Shown in pieces: positions 1 through 12,119 of a DNA stretch of 64,000 bases. Within the stretch, counting starts at the first letter, position 1; each line of letters begins with the position of its first letter. The notes under the pieces were generated by a model, which was not told where the DNA came from, searched no databases, and saw only the letters and a list, made by a program, of their open reading frames with translations. This DNA is from Fasciolopsis buskii (lineage: Eukaryota; Platyhelminthes; Trematoda; Plagiorchiida; Fasciolidae). The stretch covers positions 1 to 64,000 of the forward strand of contig LUCM01001670.1 of NCBI GenBank assembly GCA_008360955.1, written 5' to 3'. The translations under genes were made by a program, and so were the position numbers.

Positions 1-27
1 AGATCCGACAGATTCTTAATCTCTCAG

Positions 28-149
28 GTGGCTCAGATTCAACTGGACATCGCTGAACTTGAACATGCTGACGCAACCTTGACGGTGCCGTTGCTTGTGG
101 AGTCCGTGTATTGTCAGCTAAACCTTCAGCGTGCATGTTTACGTTTGTA
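28..149 (+). CDS. Candidate coding exon at the left edge (unidentified)
   Basis: An open frame runs in frame 1 from the window edge to a TAG at 147-149. A pyrimidine-rich acceptor (ending CTCAG) lies just before position 28, so the exon could begin there. The peptide is rich in Gln, Leu, Glu and Ala and looks helical; it has no initiator and would be an internal or last exon of a gene entering from the left. I do not recognise the product. The only evidence is the open frame, the amphipathic composition and the acceptor-like sequence; chance is possible. Confidence 0.22.
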
Positions 150-1994
150 GGATACATTAAGTATTTTTGTTTTGCCCAGTTTCAGACCGTTTCGGTGATC
201 ATGGCGCAACCTGCAGATTTATCATTAACCCATATGTATTGTGTGATTTTTATAGCACATTTCAATGAACAAAACTCGTATTGCGTTAGACTAAATAAAA
301 TTAAAATCGCACTGTTCTTCCACTTGTTGATAAGCATTCACATTCAGATTCATAAAGCAACGTCCACTCGGAACTCTGTGGAGTTGCGTCACAAGATGGA
401 AGCATGTATCAGCCTCGGTCATCGCTCTGTGGCCTCAATTCATTGATTACAATTTCCAACGAGCTATTGCAGTCGTCGAAACTTGGTCATGCAACACCTC
501 GGAAAATCCCTATATGAGGCTTTTCATAGAAGGTAAGCGGAATATCCGCTCTTCCTTCAAAAATAAACGCTCAACATGAACAAACCTACATCCGACCTAT
601 AGAATGCAAGACCATCTCATTGAATTGTCTGGACTAATACTTGTCCATTGGTGACGTGAGAGTACATTTGCATTTACATGTACAGAGCAATTGCCACACT
701 AATTCCATTGACAAGGACAAACTCCATTCTTTAGTGCAACAAATCATTTGCTTTGATTTGTTATTTTTAATCCACTCTTGAGCGTTTTTCAAAGTAAATC
801 GCATGCCAGGTCATTTTTCGCTAGCTTTGTTTAGAAAAGCGAGCAGCGCCTACCGCTATACTAGTCAGTAGTTAAAAACGAAATCCATCATTTCACAAAT
901 CTGTTCTCATTCTAATGAGGTTACCAAAATGACCGAAATGGTCACATGAATCACAGAAGAACCTACTACCTTATTAAGTTTATTTCCCAGTTTTTGGAAG
1001 AAAAGTACCCATACGGAAGTAATGGGTTTTGGCTTTTTGAAGCAGCAGAACAAGGATAATACAGAATAAATCATTCTCGGACTTCCGGTCTTGGATTCAA
1101 CCGATTCTGCGAACAATCATGATTTTCACTATAGGAAGGATGATAGTGATGTTAAGGGCATGGTAGTTGCAAATCTCTTGAACGTACGAGCCTTGTCGCC
1201 CAACTTGTATTTTTCTTCAATGTGGCTCAGTGGGTAATCTTCAAGGGAATTTATGGATTTTGTCCTGAGAATGCGCAACCCAGTTTTCAAAGGACTGAGG
1301 CCAACCACCAACCAAACCAATTATATTCAGGATTCTATCGTCATCTTCAAAATCGCCTGAGATGCAGGTAGTTGACCAGTGCAGTCATTTTAATTCCTAA
1401 ATCAACAAGGAAGCTTCGAAAATTCCGGAACTACCTTGATACCTGAACAGAAGGGCTAACAAATGCGATTGAATATAAAACAGTGAACAGTTGAATCATG
1501 TGCGCTGTTTATTAAGCCATCAGTAACGACTTACTGTTTCATCTTCCATGGTTCTTTTGAATAAACAAATGATACGTTTATTGTTACACGAGTGGTCTAC
1601 TTTTCTAGACAGGAGCGATACATAATCCACATAGCACGAGTTTACCTGGTCAGAGGCCATCACTGCAATAACAAAGAACATGGTGGGCCGTTAGGACGTG
1701 TAACCAGCGGCGTCTGTCAAAACGTCTATCCTTGTATCTGGGTTGCTATGCGTTTTTCTCTTGTTAGTGAGTTAAATATTTGGTACCAGACAGTCCGTGT
1801 GGAATATTGCCAAGAACTTACATCTGTAACAGAATATTGGATTCACGCAAACAAATCTCCCGCGCATGTTATCCGACAAGAATGTTCGAGCGCAATGATT
1901 CGAGCCTCACCTGGCTGCTCACCGACTTGCTGTTTTCTAACTCTAACGCGGCAAACTCGGCTTAGCTAAATCAGCTGTCTCAATTTTGGACACG
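150..1994. other. Unassigned AT-rich DNA
   Basis: I see only short, unconvincing reading frames on both strands. There is no recognisable protein motif, repeat or RNA gene. Confidence 0.5.
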
Positions 1995-2016
1995 CTCACA
2001 CACACACACAACACAC

Positions 2017-2050
<34 letters not shown>
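1995..2050. repeat. Compound (CA)n/(TA)n microsatellite
   Basis: A run of CA dinucleotides passes directly into TA dinucleotides, broken by a TG step near 2029. The short reading frames that cross it only translate the repeat (Tyr-Ile and Cys-Val alternations) and are not genes. Confidence 0.95.
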
Positions 2051-2916
2051 GTGCACCCACGTCGGCTTACTTTCAATAAACGACGATCTTCGAGAAATGC
2101 AGAAAACAGTTGGACGGATCAATTGACCATTCAAGATGTTCATTCGTTGCCCAGTACAAACCACTGAGCATTGTAACAATGACTTTAACAAAGAGGTGAA
2201 TAATTTGTATTGCCATCACTTCAACAGCCCGTGAACCTGTTTTATAACCCTTTAATGGTGCATGAAGATATAAACTCACATCATCTTTCAGAGGATAATC
2301 AACCCAGTGCACTTGACAAACTTTCCCCAATTCTCACTAACAGAACCCGCGACATTCACCCAGTTGTTTAGTCAGTATCCGAATATTCGTTGGATCTCCA
2401 ATTTATTCCAGAAACAGCCTCTGCACACTAAAGCCGATGAAAAGAATGCTAAACTGTCTTGCATAGTCTGCAGTCTGATTGCATTGCAACTTTTTAAAAG
2501 CTTTCCATTCACGAATCATCAGAATATTTTGCAATTCAGAACCAAAATCGGTTTGTCCAATTTCATGTTGGTTCTACAGCGCAAACCAAAACGTGTACAC
2601 CTCAGAGGAGAATACGACAGCCAACTTGACACGGCCCAATTAAACGTGTTACCGACATTCGAATGATGACATTGTGATGCTTGCTTGTAAACTGACATCC
2701 GCTTTTCCCTCGCTTAGATTCCGTTATGCACGCACAATATATTAGACATGCAACCATGAATTGTTCGAATATACAAACTTGATGTGCATTGTGATCTGGT
2801 TTTCTCTGATTCTATCCGCATTGCAAATGACCACAATTATTCATTCTATGGCGTTATTCAACAATCCATAATTTGATTTAACATTGAGCGTCAGAGTACT
2901 GTTTTTCGTATTACTG
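2051..2916. other. Unassigned DNA with a weak open frame
   Basis: A frame on the plus strand (2307-2666, 119 residues) is the longest here. It has no motif that I recognise and no promoter-like element, so I do not call it a gene. Confidence 0.4.
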
Positions 2917-2967
2917 GGTCTCAGGTCTCAGGTGTCAGGTCTCGGGTCTCAGGTCTCAGGTCTCAGG
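2917..2967. repeat. Tandem heptamer repeat, unit GTCTCAG
   Basis: About seven head-to-tail copies of a 7-bp unit (GTCTCAG) occupy 51 bp. One copy carries GTGTCAG and another GTCTCGG. A 7-bp unit does not preserve reading frame except in multiples of three, so a coding role is unlikely. Confidence 0.93.
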
Positions 2968-4615
2968 ATTCCAGTCGGCAAACTTGGGACTGTTCTGAAA
3001 GTGAGCAGTATTTTTCGCATACGGATGGAATGAAAAAATATTCCCAGAAGCACACAATCACTATCGCGATTATCACCACCTGTCACGTTTGCCTGTCCAG
3101 TATTCGCCCATTCAGTCGTTGCCAATAACTCCAAAACCAATCATGTGCTTCCGGGGAAAATGTTTCATTTGTCATAACAGAACAGATTAAAGTAAACATA
3201 AGAATGTTTGCAGTTGAACCGAATTATCTCAGAAATTTACTGCAAATCTCTAGTAAAGTAAATCCAGCCATTAGAATTCTCAGACCATTGGACGGACTTT
3301 CCTGAGTTAACCTTTTTAGTGGGCTGCGGTAATTTTATCTATTGGATAACTCAACCAGCATTTGCCTACCAACCTTCTGCTCTACTTTGTGTAATGGAAC
3401 ATTCAGGTCCACGCAAAGAGCGAATTGCATTACCTTTTATCCTTCATCATATGGGGAAATTTTACTGTGGAAAGTTGCTAATGAAAAAACCAAAATGAAG
3501 TTTCATTTTCCTGGCAAAACTCTATCTGTTTCAAACATTAATGCCAAATGGAATTCATTCCGTTTCATTACCTGCTAGAAATTAAGAAGGGATCAACTCT
3601 TCATTGTAATATCTACAGCATAGTGTGTAAAATAAGTAAACAATAGAGGACCATGGTCAATCCATCAGTAATCAATTATTAGAAGGCTGTGGGGTTGCTG
3701 AGGGAAACAGCCATTATCAGATATTTGGTTCTGGAATGAGGCATATTTGGTCACATGCGACTGAATGTTGGCAACCAAAGTTAACCAGCCAGAAAATTCG
3801 ACGAAAACGTACTGGAACAAATGTATTTCTCAGACGTGCATGTATGTATTCACTTATCTTATGGATGTGAAATGTTTGTCATTGACAAAGAAATCGTTCG
3901 TGTGGGATTAGCCGTTGGCCGTTGGATTCGATGAAAGGCAAACCGGGATTGGATTTGGGTGCGATCTGCTGATTGCACGTGAGGTGGTAGGACTTCGCCG
4001 ATTTGGTAACGCAATTGATTGACGGTTATTCGTTCCGTATCGAGTTTGATGTACGTTATGTACTAAGAGGCTTGGCATTTTGAAATGAAATTTATTCACT
4101 TATAAATGGAAGTTTGACCTCTTTGTTCCTAATTTGTTTGTGAAGTCAAACGACCTAGGGAAACGGATTTTCCCGATTTGCTACGTGAAAATTTGATAGA
4201 AAAATTGCAAGTACCCTTTCCACTCCGAACAGCCAAATGGACCTTGGTCCACGATTCATGTCTCCGTGTGGTGAGTGAAACTGTTCTCTATATATAGTTT
4301 ATTCTTAAGCACGACTGCCCTATGATAAAGAGAGAAAATAAAGGGGCAAAACATTTTTTCAGTGTGACATTATAATTTTCTGACACAGGATGCAATCTGA
4401 AATGCGATGATGGCAGGAGAAATGTATGACTAAGAAACAAACGTAGGTGAATTGATAAAAAGCAAGAGATATTTAGTCCATCTGATTCTGGTAGTTTGGC
4501 TATAGATGTTAAGTATAACTTGTGATTTTGTGGAATATTTCCGAAGATCCTGCTTCTCGATCATGAAATTACTGTCCCGAACTTTCAATGATTTTTCACA
4601 TGTGAGATGGTTCTA
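2968..4615. other. Unassigned DNA
   Basis: No protein, RNA or repeat signal that I can support on either strand. Confidence 0.45.
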
Positions 4616-4620
4616 ATTAA

Positions 4621-5020
4621 TCACCGAGCTGGAAATTTGGCAACTGGGATGGGTGAATGCTTGACCACATATTTGTACAACTGGTTTAAAGCACAGAAAG
4701 CGTGTTTTTGAAATCCTGAAGAACATAGCAACAGAATATCACCTCCAAACTTTTTGGTTGCTTGGACAGACAAATCAGGTCCCAAACATGGGTTCACGTA
4801 AATGATAGACCTGCATTTCGCTCCACGGTTGCATGCATGTGGTCTGTAGCCTAAATAAAAGCGTTTGCAGTCCGCTAGCGCCGTTTTGTTGGCAGGATTG
4901 AGAGTGCCGTCGATGAGCGGTATCGTGGGAATATGCACTCAGAAAAAAGAGTTTGCCTGTCCCGGGCAAATGGTGTGTACAAATAAAAACACAAAATTGT
5001 TTGGGCACGATCGAGCTGTG
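4621..5020 (-). pseudogene. Decayed universal stress protein (USP) gene
   Basis: The 3' half (4938 to 4621) reads as a USP C-terminal domain. It matches the intact gene at 23456 in order: LADCKRF for LADKRRL, SIIYVNP for SVIYVDS, QATKKFGGDILLL for QATKQFGGDLLLL, and YVVKHSPIPV for YMIKHSSIPV. The preceding part of the domain (the second strand, FVFICTHHLPGTG for IIFVHIVQPRTTN) continues in another frame at about 5000-4945. A TGA lies directly before the 4938 frame, so at least one frameshift plus a stop separates the halves. The N-terminal first strand is barely traceable. No intact product is possible. It shows that the USP family was once larger here; homology is clear, the exact 5' limit is not. 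Confidence 0.8.
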
Positions 5021-5220
5021 ATAATCCTCGCAGATAAGATTTTTAGGACGATGACAATGATCTTATTGACTATTTATTTTCTCTTCAATTCCCAGTGAAG
5101 CCTGGAATCGAGGACATTTAAATGCGAACGTTTATCAGTGTGCCGTGTAAGAAATAGGAAATACTCTGTTGTTAATTACCATGATGTGCCTTCTTTTTCT
5201 TCAAGATTTCATTATCCACA

Positions 5221-5262
5221 TTTTGTTTGTTTGTGTGTTTGCCGGTGGGGGGAGGGGGTAGG
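5221..5262 (+). repeat. TTTG-rich microsatellite followed by a G-rich run
   Basis: A TTTG/TG-rich tract (5221-5241) is followed by a 19-base stretch, 5244-5262, that is G except for two T and two A. Its four G runs (2, 6, 5 and 2) could be split into a two- or three-tier quadruplex. This is simple sequence; a regulatory role is not shown. Confidence 0.6.
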
Positions 5263-5399
5263 TGAATTTTTGTTGCGGTTGTTGATTTCGTCGTTGCCAG
5301 TCTTGCTGGTAATGATGATGGAAATGGTACTGGCACAAATAAAATCATTGCCAATCTATTGATGACCGTTTTAATTAGGCGGTACACATACATAAGCCA

Positions 5400-7489
5400 G
5401 TCTACTGATTACAGTTTCTGTGCGTTTTACCCATGCCATCTACTGGCCACTCCGAATCATCTTCCAACCATTACCTATCTCAAATTATAGCATGCGAATA
5501 GGCAGGCAATTCGGGGCATTAGAAAAACATGTCTCTACCACCTTACTCTATTCTGATTTAGTACACGTTATAAGGATTGAATCCTGATACCCAGCAACTT
5601 CCGCATACCCTCTGAGTTACTCGCAAAATTCTCACCATATTATACCAGTAATACGGAGATACTGGTATCTAAACACCAAAAGTCTTCGCACAACTGTTCT
5701 CCACGATCATATTTTTGGAGCCCTTTATCAGCGTCGACCACATTGCGACTGTTTATGCTCGACCTTTGATATCAAATCACAAATAGACAAATGGAACTAA
5801 GCAGCGACACCAATGGCGAGAATGATCACAAAATATGGGCTTATATTTTGTTGACCTCAGTGTTATAACGAACACTTAATCGGACTCGTCAAGAAGTCGC
5901 GCAATAAAGAATCAATGTGATATAGCGCACTTGAAAGGGGACTGTTAGCTAACGGATTGATTTATGTTTTGAGACCTTTTGAAAGTATTTTCCACAAAAA
6001 TAATCGATAGTATCATACGTGATACATTATCTACAGTTTTCCAATTTATACTTGAAACTGGTTTGACATACGAGGAAACGTTTTGGAGATCTCGGTAGAA
6101 TAGCATTTAGTTACAATGGAACCATGATAACAGTGATAATGTTTTTTTTTCAGCTAAAACAAAATCGTTATCTGTGTTTTCGCTTTTGTGGCGTTTAAAA
6201 TTAGGCTCGGGTGTAAATGTACTTCAATATGTTACCATTTTTGAAAACATTTGTTCATCTTGCAAATAAGAGACTGTAGAATGAAGTCGATAGACAGAAC
6301 AAAGTTGTAGTAAAGCACAACTAGATGCTTTTGTGAGTCATCCGTAAATCCCCGGTACGAACACGAACATCGAGCTGGCCTTGGAAATGGGCCAACATCT
6401 GCTCAAAACCCGAAGGTCAGCTTAGAATTGTTCATTTGCTAAATGCATCGTTCTCAGTTAAGGAAACAGATCGGAGTACAATGTCTATGATCCACGTCAG
6501 CTGAAAATGCAACCGTAAAAAGGTCATTAGGTCGCGAGATTGTACTGCTTCCATTCCGACATTTTTGCATTGGTCACCTTACTGGTTCCAAAATTTCTGG
6601 TCTGCCGCTAGTAAGGTTAAGATATTCGCTGTGCTTGCATCACTATTCAATGAAACAAGGGTTCACCCAAGGTGTTCTTGAATTTGTTTGGTACAGCGAC
6701 CTCCAAAGCAGAATATGGCTGCTCAGGCAAACGTTAAGGAATGAACCGTAAGGAATTGGAGTTATGTGTTATTAAGTATAATGAGAAGATGCAATCGGTC
6801 GTTTTATGTAGGTACGCTTTGGGAAAAAATTCATTTAATTTTGACTTTTGTCGATTCACATTTACATTTGACCCCAGTTTCTGCAGCTTTTGATGTGCAA
6901 ACAATCATAGAATCAAGGTGATTCCTTGGAGGTTTTGAAACTTGAAGAACAGCTTGGTCGGAGAGGCTTGTAACGGGCCAACGTTTTGGAGAATAGTCGG
7001 TTGTAAACCTGATTTGAGAAGAGGTAACCAAAATGTGGGGACATTACAAGCACTCCCGAAAACGCTATTTTTCATATGTTAAAAGACCCCGGTCGAAGTT
7101 ATGACTTGGTAAATTGGGCTTAAGTTGGAAAAGTGGAAACATCTAACTGTCAGTGTTCACCGATTGCTAATGAACGTTGGAACATCATCAAGTCTTTCTT
7201 TGCTGATGATTGAAGTAAATGAATGCACAGAAATTGAGGTCGCTAAGTCGGAGGAGTTCGATACCGTCAACCCAGAATCTCATTAACAGATACCAATAAT
7301 TCAAATTTCTGGTTGTCTTGCTGACCTTTATTTATCCTCACCTACAATGAACATGCCCATGGAAATTTCGATACAGACCAATCATTCATTTCGCAAAATG
7401 TCACTGAAAGTGTGTGTCTTGTGTTTGAGAAAATCTGTGCGAGAAACGATACAGACGGAAAGAAGATTTTCTCAGTTCACAGGGTAGCC
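5400..7489. other. Unassigned AT-rich DNA upstream of the Penelope-like element
   Basis: No recognisable gene. The 5' part of the neighbouring retroelement (reverse transcriptase fingers and palm) should lie here if the element were full length, but I cannot trace it, so the copy is probably 5'-truncated or decayed beyond recognition. Confidence 0.4.
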
Positions 7490-7628
7490 CCTGCTCTGGT
7501 TGGTAAAATCGTTTTATGAAAGGTGTGGTAGAGGAACATGCAGACGTAAACCGTATGTTACACACGTTTAACAGTGTCCATCCAAACGTACATTTTACGC
7601 TATAAAAAGAAGCAGCCCATGGTTTAGC

Positions 7629-8108
7629 ATGCTTAGATGTGTACATAAGGCGACGGCAGGACGGATCTGCACAACTGTCAGTCTATGGAAAGGCAACATG
7701 GAACGGACAGTACATTCATTTTCACAGCCATTACAAGCGAAGAGGAACCTAATACGCTGTTTAGTTGACAGAGCAAGAAGAATATGTACGGACGACTCAA
7801 TTGAAAAGGAATTTCGTTTCCTGCGGAGCGTATTGGTGCAAAATGGATACTCCGAAATATTCATGAATAAAACTATGGAAAAACACGAAGTAAGACTAAA
7901 AGTAATAAGACCAATAAAGAAACCCGTATACGTTCGTTTGCCTTTCAAAGGTGACACGGAAGCGGAAATTATCCAACGGAGGCTGTCAAGTTCAATCAAC
8001 GGAACATTCTTCGCTGCACAGTTAAAAACTGTATTCACATCGAAACCGATCATGTGCTTCCAACTAAAGGACATATTGCCAGATTCTGCAGCCTCATTCT
8101 GTGTGTGA
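7629..8108 (+). pseudogene. PLE polyprotein fragment: reverse transcriptase thumb and linker
   Basis: A 159-codon open stretch, longest in this region. From about residue 37 onward it carries the PLE thumb/linker pattern: AKRNLIRCLVDRARRIC, then FRFLRSVLVQNGY, KKPVYVRLPFKGD and finally FQLKDILPDSAASFCV, which immediately precedes the nuclease in intact elements. The first 36 residues are read in the wrong frame: the true upstream frame (VYIRRRQDGS..., 7639 onward) shifts into this one near 7730. The stop at 8106-8108 is caused by another frame change, since the nuclease continues in a different frame. It is a broken piece of a larger protein, not a separate gene. Confidence 0.82.
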
Positions 8109-8137
8109 ATTCATTCGCCTGCTCCTGAGGAACTAGG

Positions 8138-8485
8138 TATATTAGCCACACAACCAGGCATTTGTCCGATCGCGTTTGTGAGCACCACCCGGCTTGGTTG
8201 AGCACAGGAACAGTTAAGATACTTACTAGCCCGATGTGTTCACACCTTGACGAGTCAAACCACTCAGTGAACGTGACAAGTGCTTTTTGCACCATCTACA
8301 AAGTTAGGAGCGGACAATCAAGAACTGTCAATTGTCGCATCTTAAACACCGCCGAAGCCGTATCTATCCGTTCGTGTAATCCCCATCTATGGGCTCAGAA
8401 ACAATTAGTCCAGACTCTCAAACCTCCCTGGCCCACTTGTCACTATCCGACAAGGGGTCTACAACCTGATCGTGTGACAAATTGA
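8138..8485 (+). pseudogene. PLE GIY-YIG endonuclease fragment
   Basis: In the frame opening at 8138 the peptide begins YISHTTRHLSDRVCEHHPAW, which corresponds to the second half of the GIY-YIG core (YIG-x-T-T-R-x-L-x-x-R-x-x-EH) of Penelope-like elements. It continues through LDESNHSVN and LNTAEAVSIRSCNP, the conserved His/Asn and Glu-bearing C-terminal segments, and ends QKQLVQTLKPPWPT before the 3' UTR. The Gly of YIG is replaced by Ser, and an in-frame stop (TAG at 8134-8136) lies just before the core. The domain would have made the target-site nick during transposition; this copy is inactive. Confidence 0.8.
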
Positions 8486-8676
8486 TCAATTACACATACA
8501 CACAAAAGCATTCTTACAGTTGTGAACTGATGTGACTGCAAACCGACAGTTTCCCTTGAAACATCTCCAGACCATATTTAATGTTATGCATTGGCATGAA
8601 TACGAATAACTGAAACTTAGCTTGTTCACCACGTTATGTCGTTCTCAATGTGTTCTGTGGGACTTTTCAAACGTTT

Positions 8677-9443
8677 GAAGCAAATATGGAATGGTTTGGC
8701 CTGGAGGATGCCTGGTGAGCATACCCACCAAGCGGTAACTGTCCCAAAACCTGGTCATGTAATTACGCAGAAAGGTTGCGCATTCAGTGAAATGCCACTT
8801 AAATTTTACATAACATTTTTGCGAAAAATCCACGGAATCTGCTAGAGTTTACGTAATAATGAGACAATCATTCAGTAGATGTCAATACTTCTGTCTTTCC
8901 TTGCGTAACTTGGTGAAGTATAGTATTTAACACAATTAGGGAAATTATGAAAGATAGACCAATACGAAATTTTGTTGGACAGAATCGGATTTAAACAGTC
9001 ATTGGTTACACAGAAAAGATTTTGAAATCGCACGCCTACTGTCATGCATGGAACGCTGGGTCCTGGTTCGACGTGATCGAATAGCTTAAAAATTAATAAC
9101 CAAAGCCATAGTAAAGGCAATTCCCAGTCGCATATGAGTTTAAAACCGACCCACACGTAGAAAGGCTGTAAAAAACAGTCAAGAAATATCATTATTTTCG
9201 AGATATGAATAAAACTGAAAATTCATGAACTGCGGCACAGCGTCACATTTGAAGCGATCTGAATCGAACAGAACCTACGGAAATGACGTGGAGCATCTTC
9301 AGTAGAAACAATTGACGAAAAAATACTCCAAAACAACAGGGGACCAGCAACCAAAATTAACATGCAAAAGCCCGTAAAAGATTCGCAGAAAAACCATAAA
9401 ATTCAAAAGTACTATCAGTTTAGACAAAAATAGAGAAACACGT
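8677..9443. other. Unassigned DNA between the PLE and the foldback structure
   Basis: Short opposing reading frames only; nothing recognisable. Confidence 0.45.
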
Positions 9444-10212
9444 GAGATGATGTTTGAGTAAAACTAACCCAGGAAAACGCGTGTGGGCCAATGTACTACC
9501 TACCGAATTGCTTGGCACAAGATCTCTGGTGGGCACAGCAAAACAAATCAGATGAGTTGGGAGGCGGTGTGAATTATGAAATGAAATGCATAACGGAGTC
9601 ACAAGATAGTCAATTGTCTCACAACAAACAGCACGTCTGGTGCACAAGGCTATTGGGCACGTGAAATGGGTCAGACAGATTTCAAGGACGCGTGTCTAAA
9701 TACATTTTCTTGACCAAATGTCATGCGGCAAAGTTCGCGTGATTCGTTAAACATTGTACCCCCTTTATGAAAATAATCAGCATGGGAAGAAAACAAATAT
9801 GATCACGGTAGGAACGTCATTCATTTTCTTATTCCTCTGTGCAAAACGACTCGATTTTGTTTGCAAGTTTATTTCCTACAACATTCGTTCATTGTGTACA
9901 ATAGTTGTCATGTACTGTATGGTATTTCGCATGCATGAGTGTTCGAGTTTCGGCAAAATGACGGTCATTGAGAAAGAAGTGGCATTCACTATCTCGTAAA
10001 AGATATCACAAAGAAGAACTCGTTAAATGAATTATTTGCTCATTTAATATAGGTTTTGCAGAAATTCAGCTGGAAAATTGTCTCGACTTTTAGGATGTGT
10101 GCCAAATAAAGGAGAACAGAAGTGCTACAGATATTCATTCGGGATTTGTGGAACGAAAAGCGGATCATGTAAAAATATGAGAACGATATTTTGAGGGATC
10201 GTGCTGCAGAGG
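9444..10212 (+). repeat. Left arm of a long inverted repeat (769 bp)
   Basis: This arm is the reverse complement of 11351-12119. I checked it in segments and saw only two substitutions, both near the inner end. Matching stops abruptly at the outer edge (GAGATGATG) and at the inner edge (GTGCTGCAGAGG). The mirrored reading frames inside both arms (for example the 81-codon frame at 9754-9999) are identical because of the duplication and resemble no known protein. Confidence 0.97.
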
Positions 10213-11350
10213 ATTGACTGTGACTATAGCAAATCCTTGTGTTAAGGCATTCAACTCTTGCATAGGGAAATAAAAAGACTTGCGAAATGTATTACGGATG
10301 CTGACAGCATTGATCCCGACTTCATTCATCCGCCCAATCATATGCCAGTCATATTTGCGCAGTACCACCAACATTACCACCGCGGTAGATCTTGAGAGTC
10401 TAACTTCATCTCGTCCTGGGTATTGTTTCCCTCCGAAACTCTTGATATTACCATTGTCTTAGCCAGACGCTGTCGCCTCATTTCCTCGGAGTTTTTTGCT
10501 CTCTAACTGACACACCCTGCTGTGATCAAACGCCGACATTTTTTCCCGGGTCCACCTGAACATCTCTTTCAAGTTGCCTTTAAATCTAGCTGGTTCTTTT
10601 TAGGTGCTATACTTCCGCCTCTATTTCATCTTATCCGCGAGTCCTTGGAGGCCTCAGCGAAATCTGTGTGATGCTCCTCCGTAGCCTATTCGTTTGCATT
10701 CGACTATGTTCCACCATTCTTCCTACTCCACAAACTGGAAATATCTAGTTGTCCCAGATTTTCATGAGCATGGCTTTCTGGTTGCATTCACAACACCGAC
10801 TTATCAGTTAGATTCCCTGCCATCAGTTGAAGCACAAAAAGGTGTTGTCCATCGTCAAACCGTTTCTGGCAGTGATGATTTCCATTTTTATTAACAACTT
10901 GGCTTTCATTTACTACTCTTCTATTCTAGCTGGTTCAAATCCCAATACAATTAAATGTTTCGCTCTTCTGTTCACCTTCCTGGTCAGCCTGTCCACCTGA
11001 ACCCTCTTGAATCAGCTGAAAAATTTCCGGGCAGATTGTGTGGAACACCTAGCAGTAACGACTGACATAAAACCCAGGTGGATTTCTCATGTTTCCATTT
11101 CTGTGGAGAATTTCCAAGAGTTGTCAGCTCAGATCAGAAAATGTAGTCAACACATGGTTTGTCTTTTTGTTCAACAATTCGATGTTGTAGTCGTTTCTTA
11201 CTATGTAATTTTTGCATGTTGACAAAAGACAGATTTTAAAATTCTCCTCCTGGGATTGACATTTGTTATCCGTGTCTTTCACGCCACGGCAAGCAACACC
11301 TATCCGCAGGGGAAACGTCAGTTTGCACGATACGCCAACATTTCACTCTT
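10213..11350. other. Unique spacer of the foldback structure (1,138 bp)
   Basis: Single-copy within the window. I find no transposase, reverse transcriptase or other motif in either direction. A GGTTCAAATCCC sequence at about 10931 resembles a tRNA box B, but no box A lies at the expected distance. Confidence 0.6.
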
Positions 11351-12119
11351 CCTCTGCAGCACGATCCCTCAAAATGTCGTTCTCATATTTTTACATGATC
11401 CGCTTTTCGTTCCACAAATCCCGAATCAATATCTGTAGCACTTCTGTTCTCCTTTATTTGGCACACATCCTAAAAGTCGAGACAATTTTCCAGCTGAATT
11501 TCTGCAAAACCTATATTAAATGAGCAAATAATTCATTTAACGAGTTCTTCTTTGTGATATCTTTTACGAGATAGTGAATGCCACTTCTTTCTCAATGACC
11601 GTCATTTTGCCGAAACTCGAACACTCATGCATGCGAAATACCATACAGTACATGACAACTATTGTACACAATGAACGAATGTTGTAGGAAATAAACTTGC
11701 AAACAAAATCGAGTCGTTTTGCACAGAGGAATAAGAAAATGAATGACGTTCCTACCGTGATCATATTTGTTTTCTTCCCATGCTGATTATTTTCATAAAG
11801 GGGGTACAATGTTTAACGAATCACGCGAACTTTGCCGCATGACATTTGGTCAAGAAAATGTATTTAGACACGCGTCCTTGAAATCTGTCTGACCCATTTC
11901 ACGTGCCCAATAGCCTTGTGCACCAGACGTGCTGTTTGTTGTGAGACAATTGACTATCTTGTGACTCCGTTATGCATTTCATTTCATAATTCACACCGCC
12001 TCCCAACTCATCTGATTTGTTTTGCTGTGCCCACCAGAGATCTTGTGCCAAGCAATTCGGTAGGTAGTACATTGGCCCACACGCGTTTTCCTGGGTTAGT
12101 TTTACTCAAACATCATCTC
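11351..12119 (-). repeat. Right arm of the long inverted repeat (769 bp)
   Basis: Reverse complement of 9444-10212 with almost no divergence. Beyond 12119 the sequence (GCGCATTG) differs from the left flank (AAACACGT read inward), and there is no target-site duplication. With the left arm and spacer it makes a 2,676-bp foldback that could extrude as a hairpin. Confidence 0.97.

Larger units (their letters stand above)
7490..8676 (+). mobile_element. Penelope-like element (PLE), 5'-truncated and decayed
   Basis: Protein fragments follow the PLE order: end of the reverse transcriptase palm, a conserved linker, a GIY-YIG endonuclease and a 3' UTR. From about 7555 the frame reads MLHTFNSVHPNVHFT, the segment after the palm. 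At 7693-7728 lies ATWNGQYIHFHS, the W-x-GQY-x-HF signature. Reading then shifts frame more than once before the nuclease. The 3' UTR (8486-8676) is shared with a second copy at about 30.46-30.71 kb, and both copies stop matching at the same point, which marks the element's 3' end. No intact open frame spans it, so it is immobile. Family assignment is from these motifs; the subfamily is not known. Confidence 0.85.

Noticed and set aside
1943..2191. Minus-strand frame with Tyr-Ile and Cys-Val repeats
   Set aside because: Translation of the CA/TA microsatellite.
7595..8074. Minus-strand 159-codon frame
   Set aside because: Exact antisense shadow of the Penelope-like linker region.
9754..9999. 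81-codon frame repeated identically at 11564-11809
   Set aside because: Identity is explained by the inverted repeat arms, not by coding selection; no similarity to a known protein.
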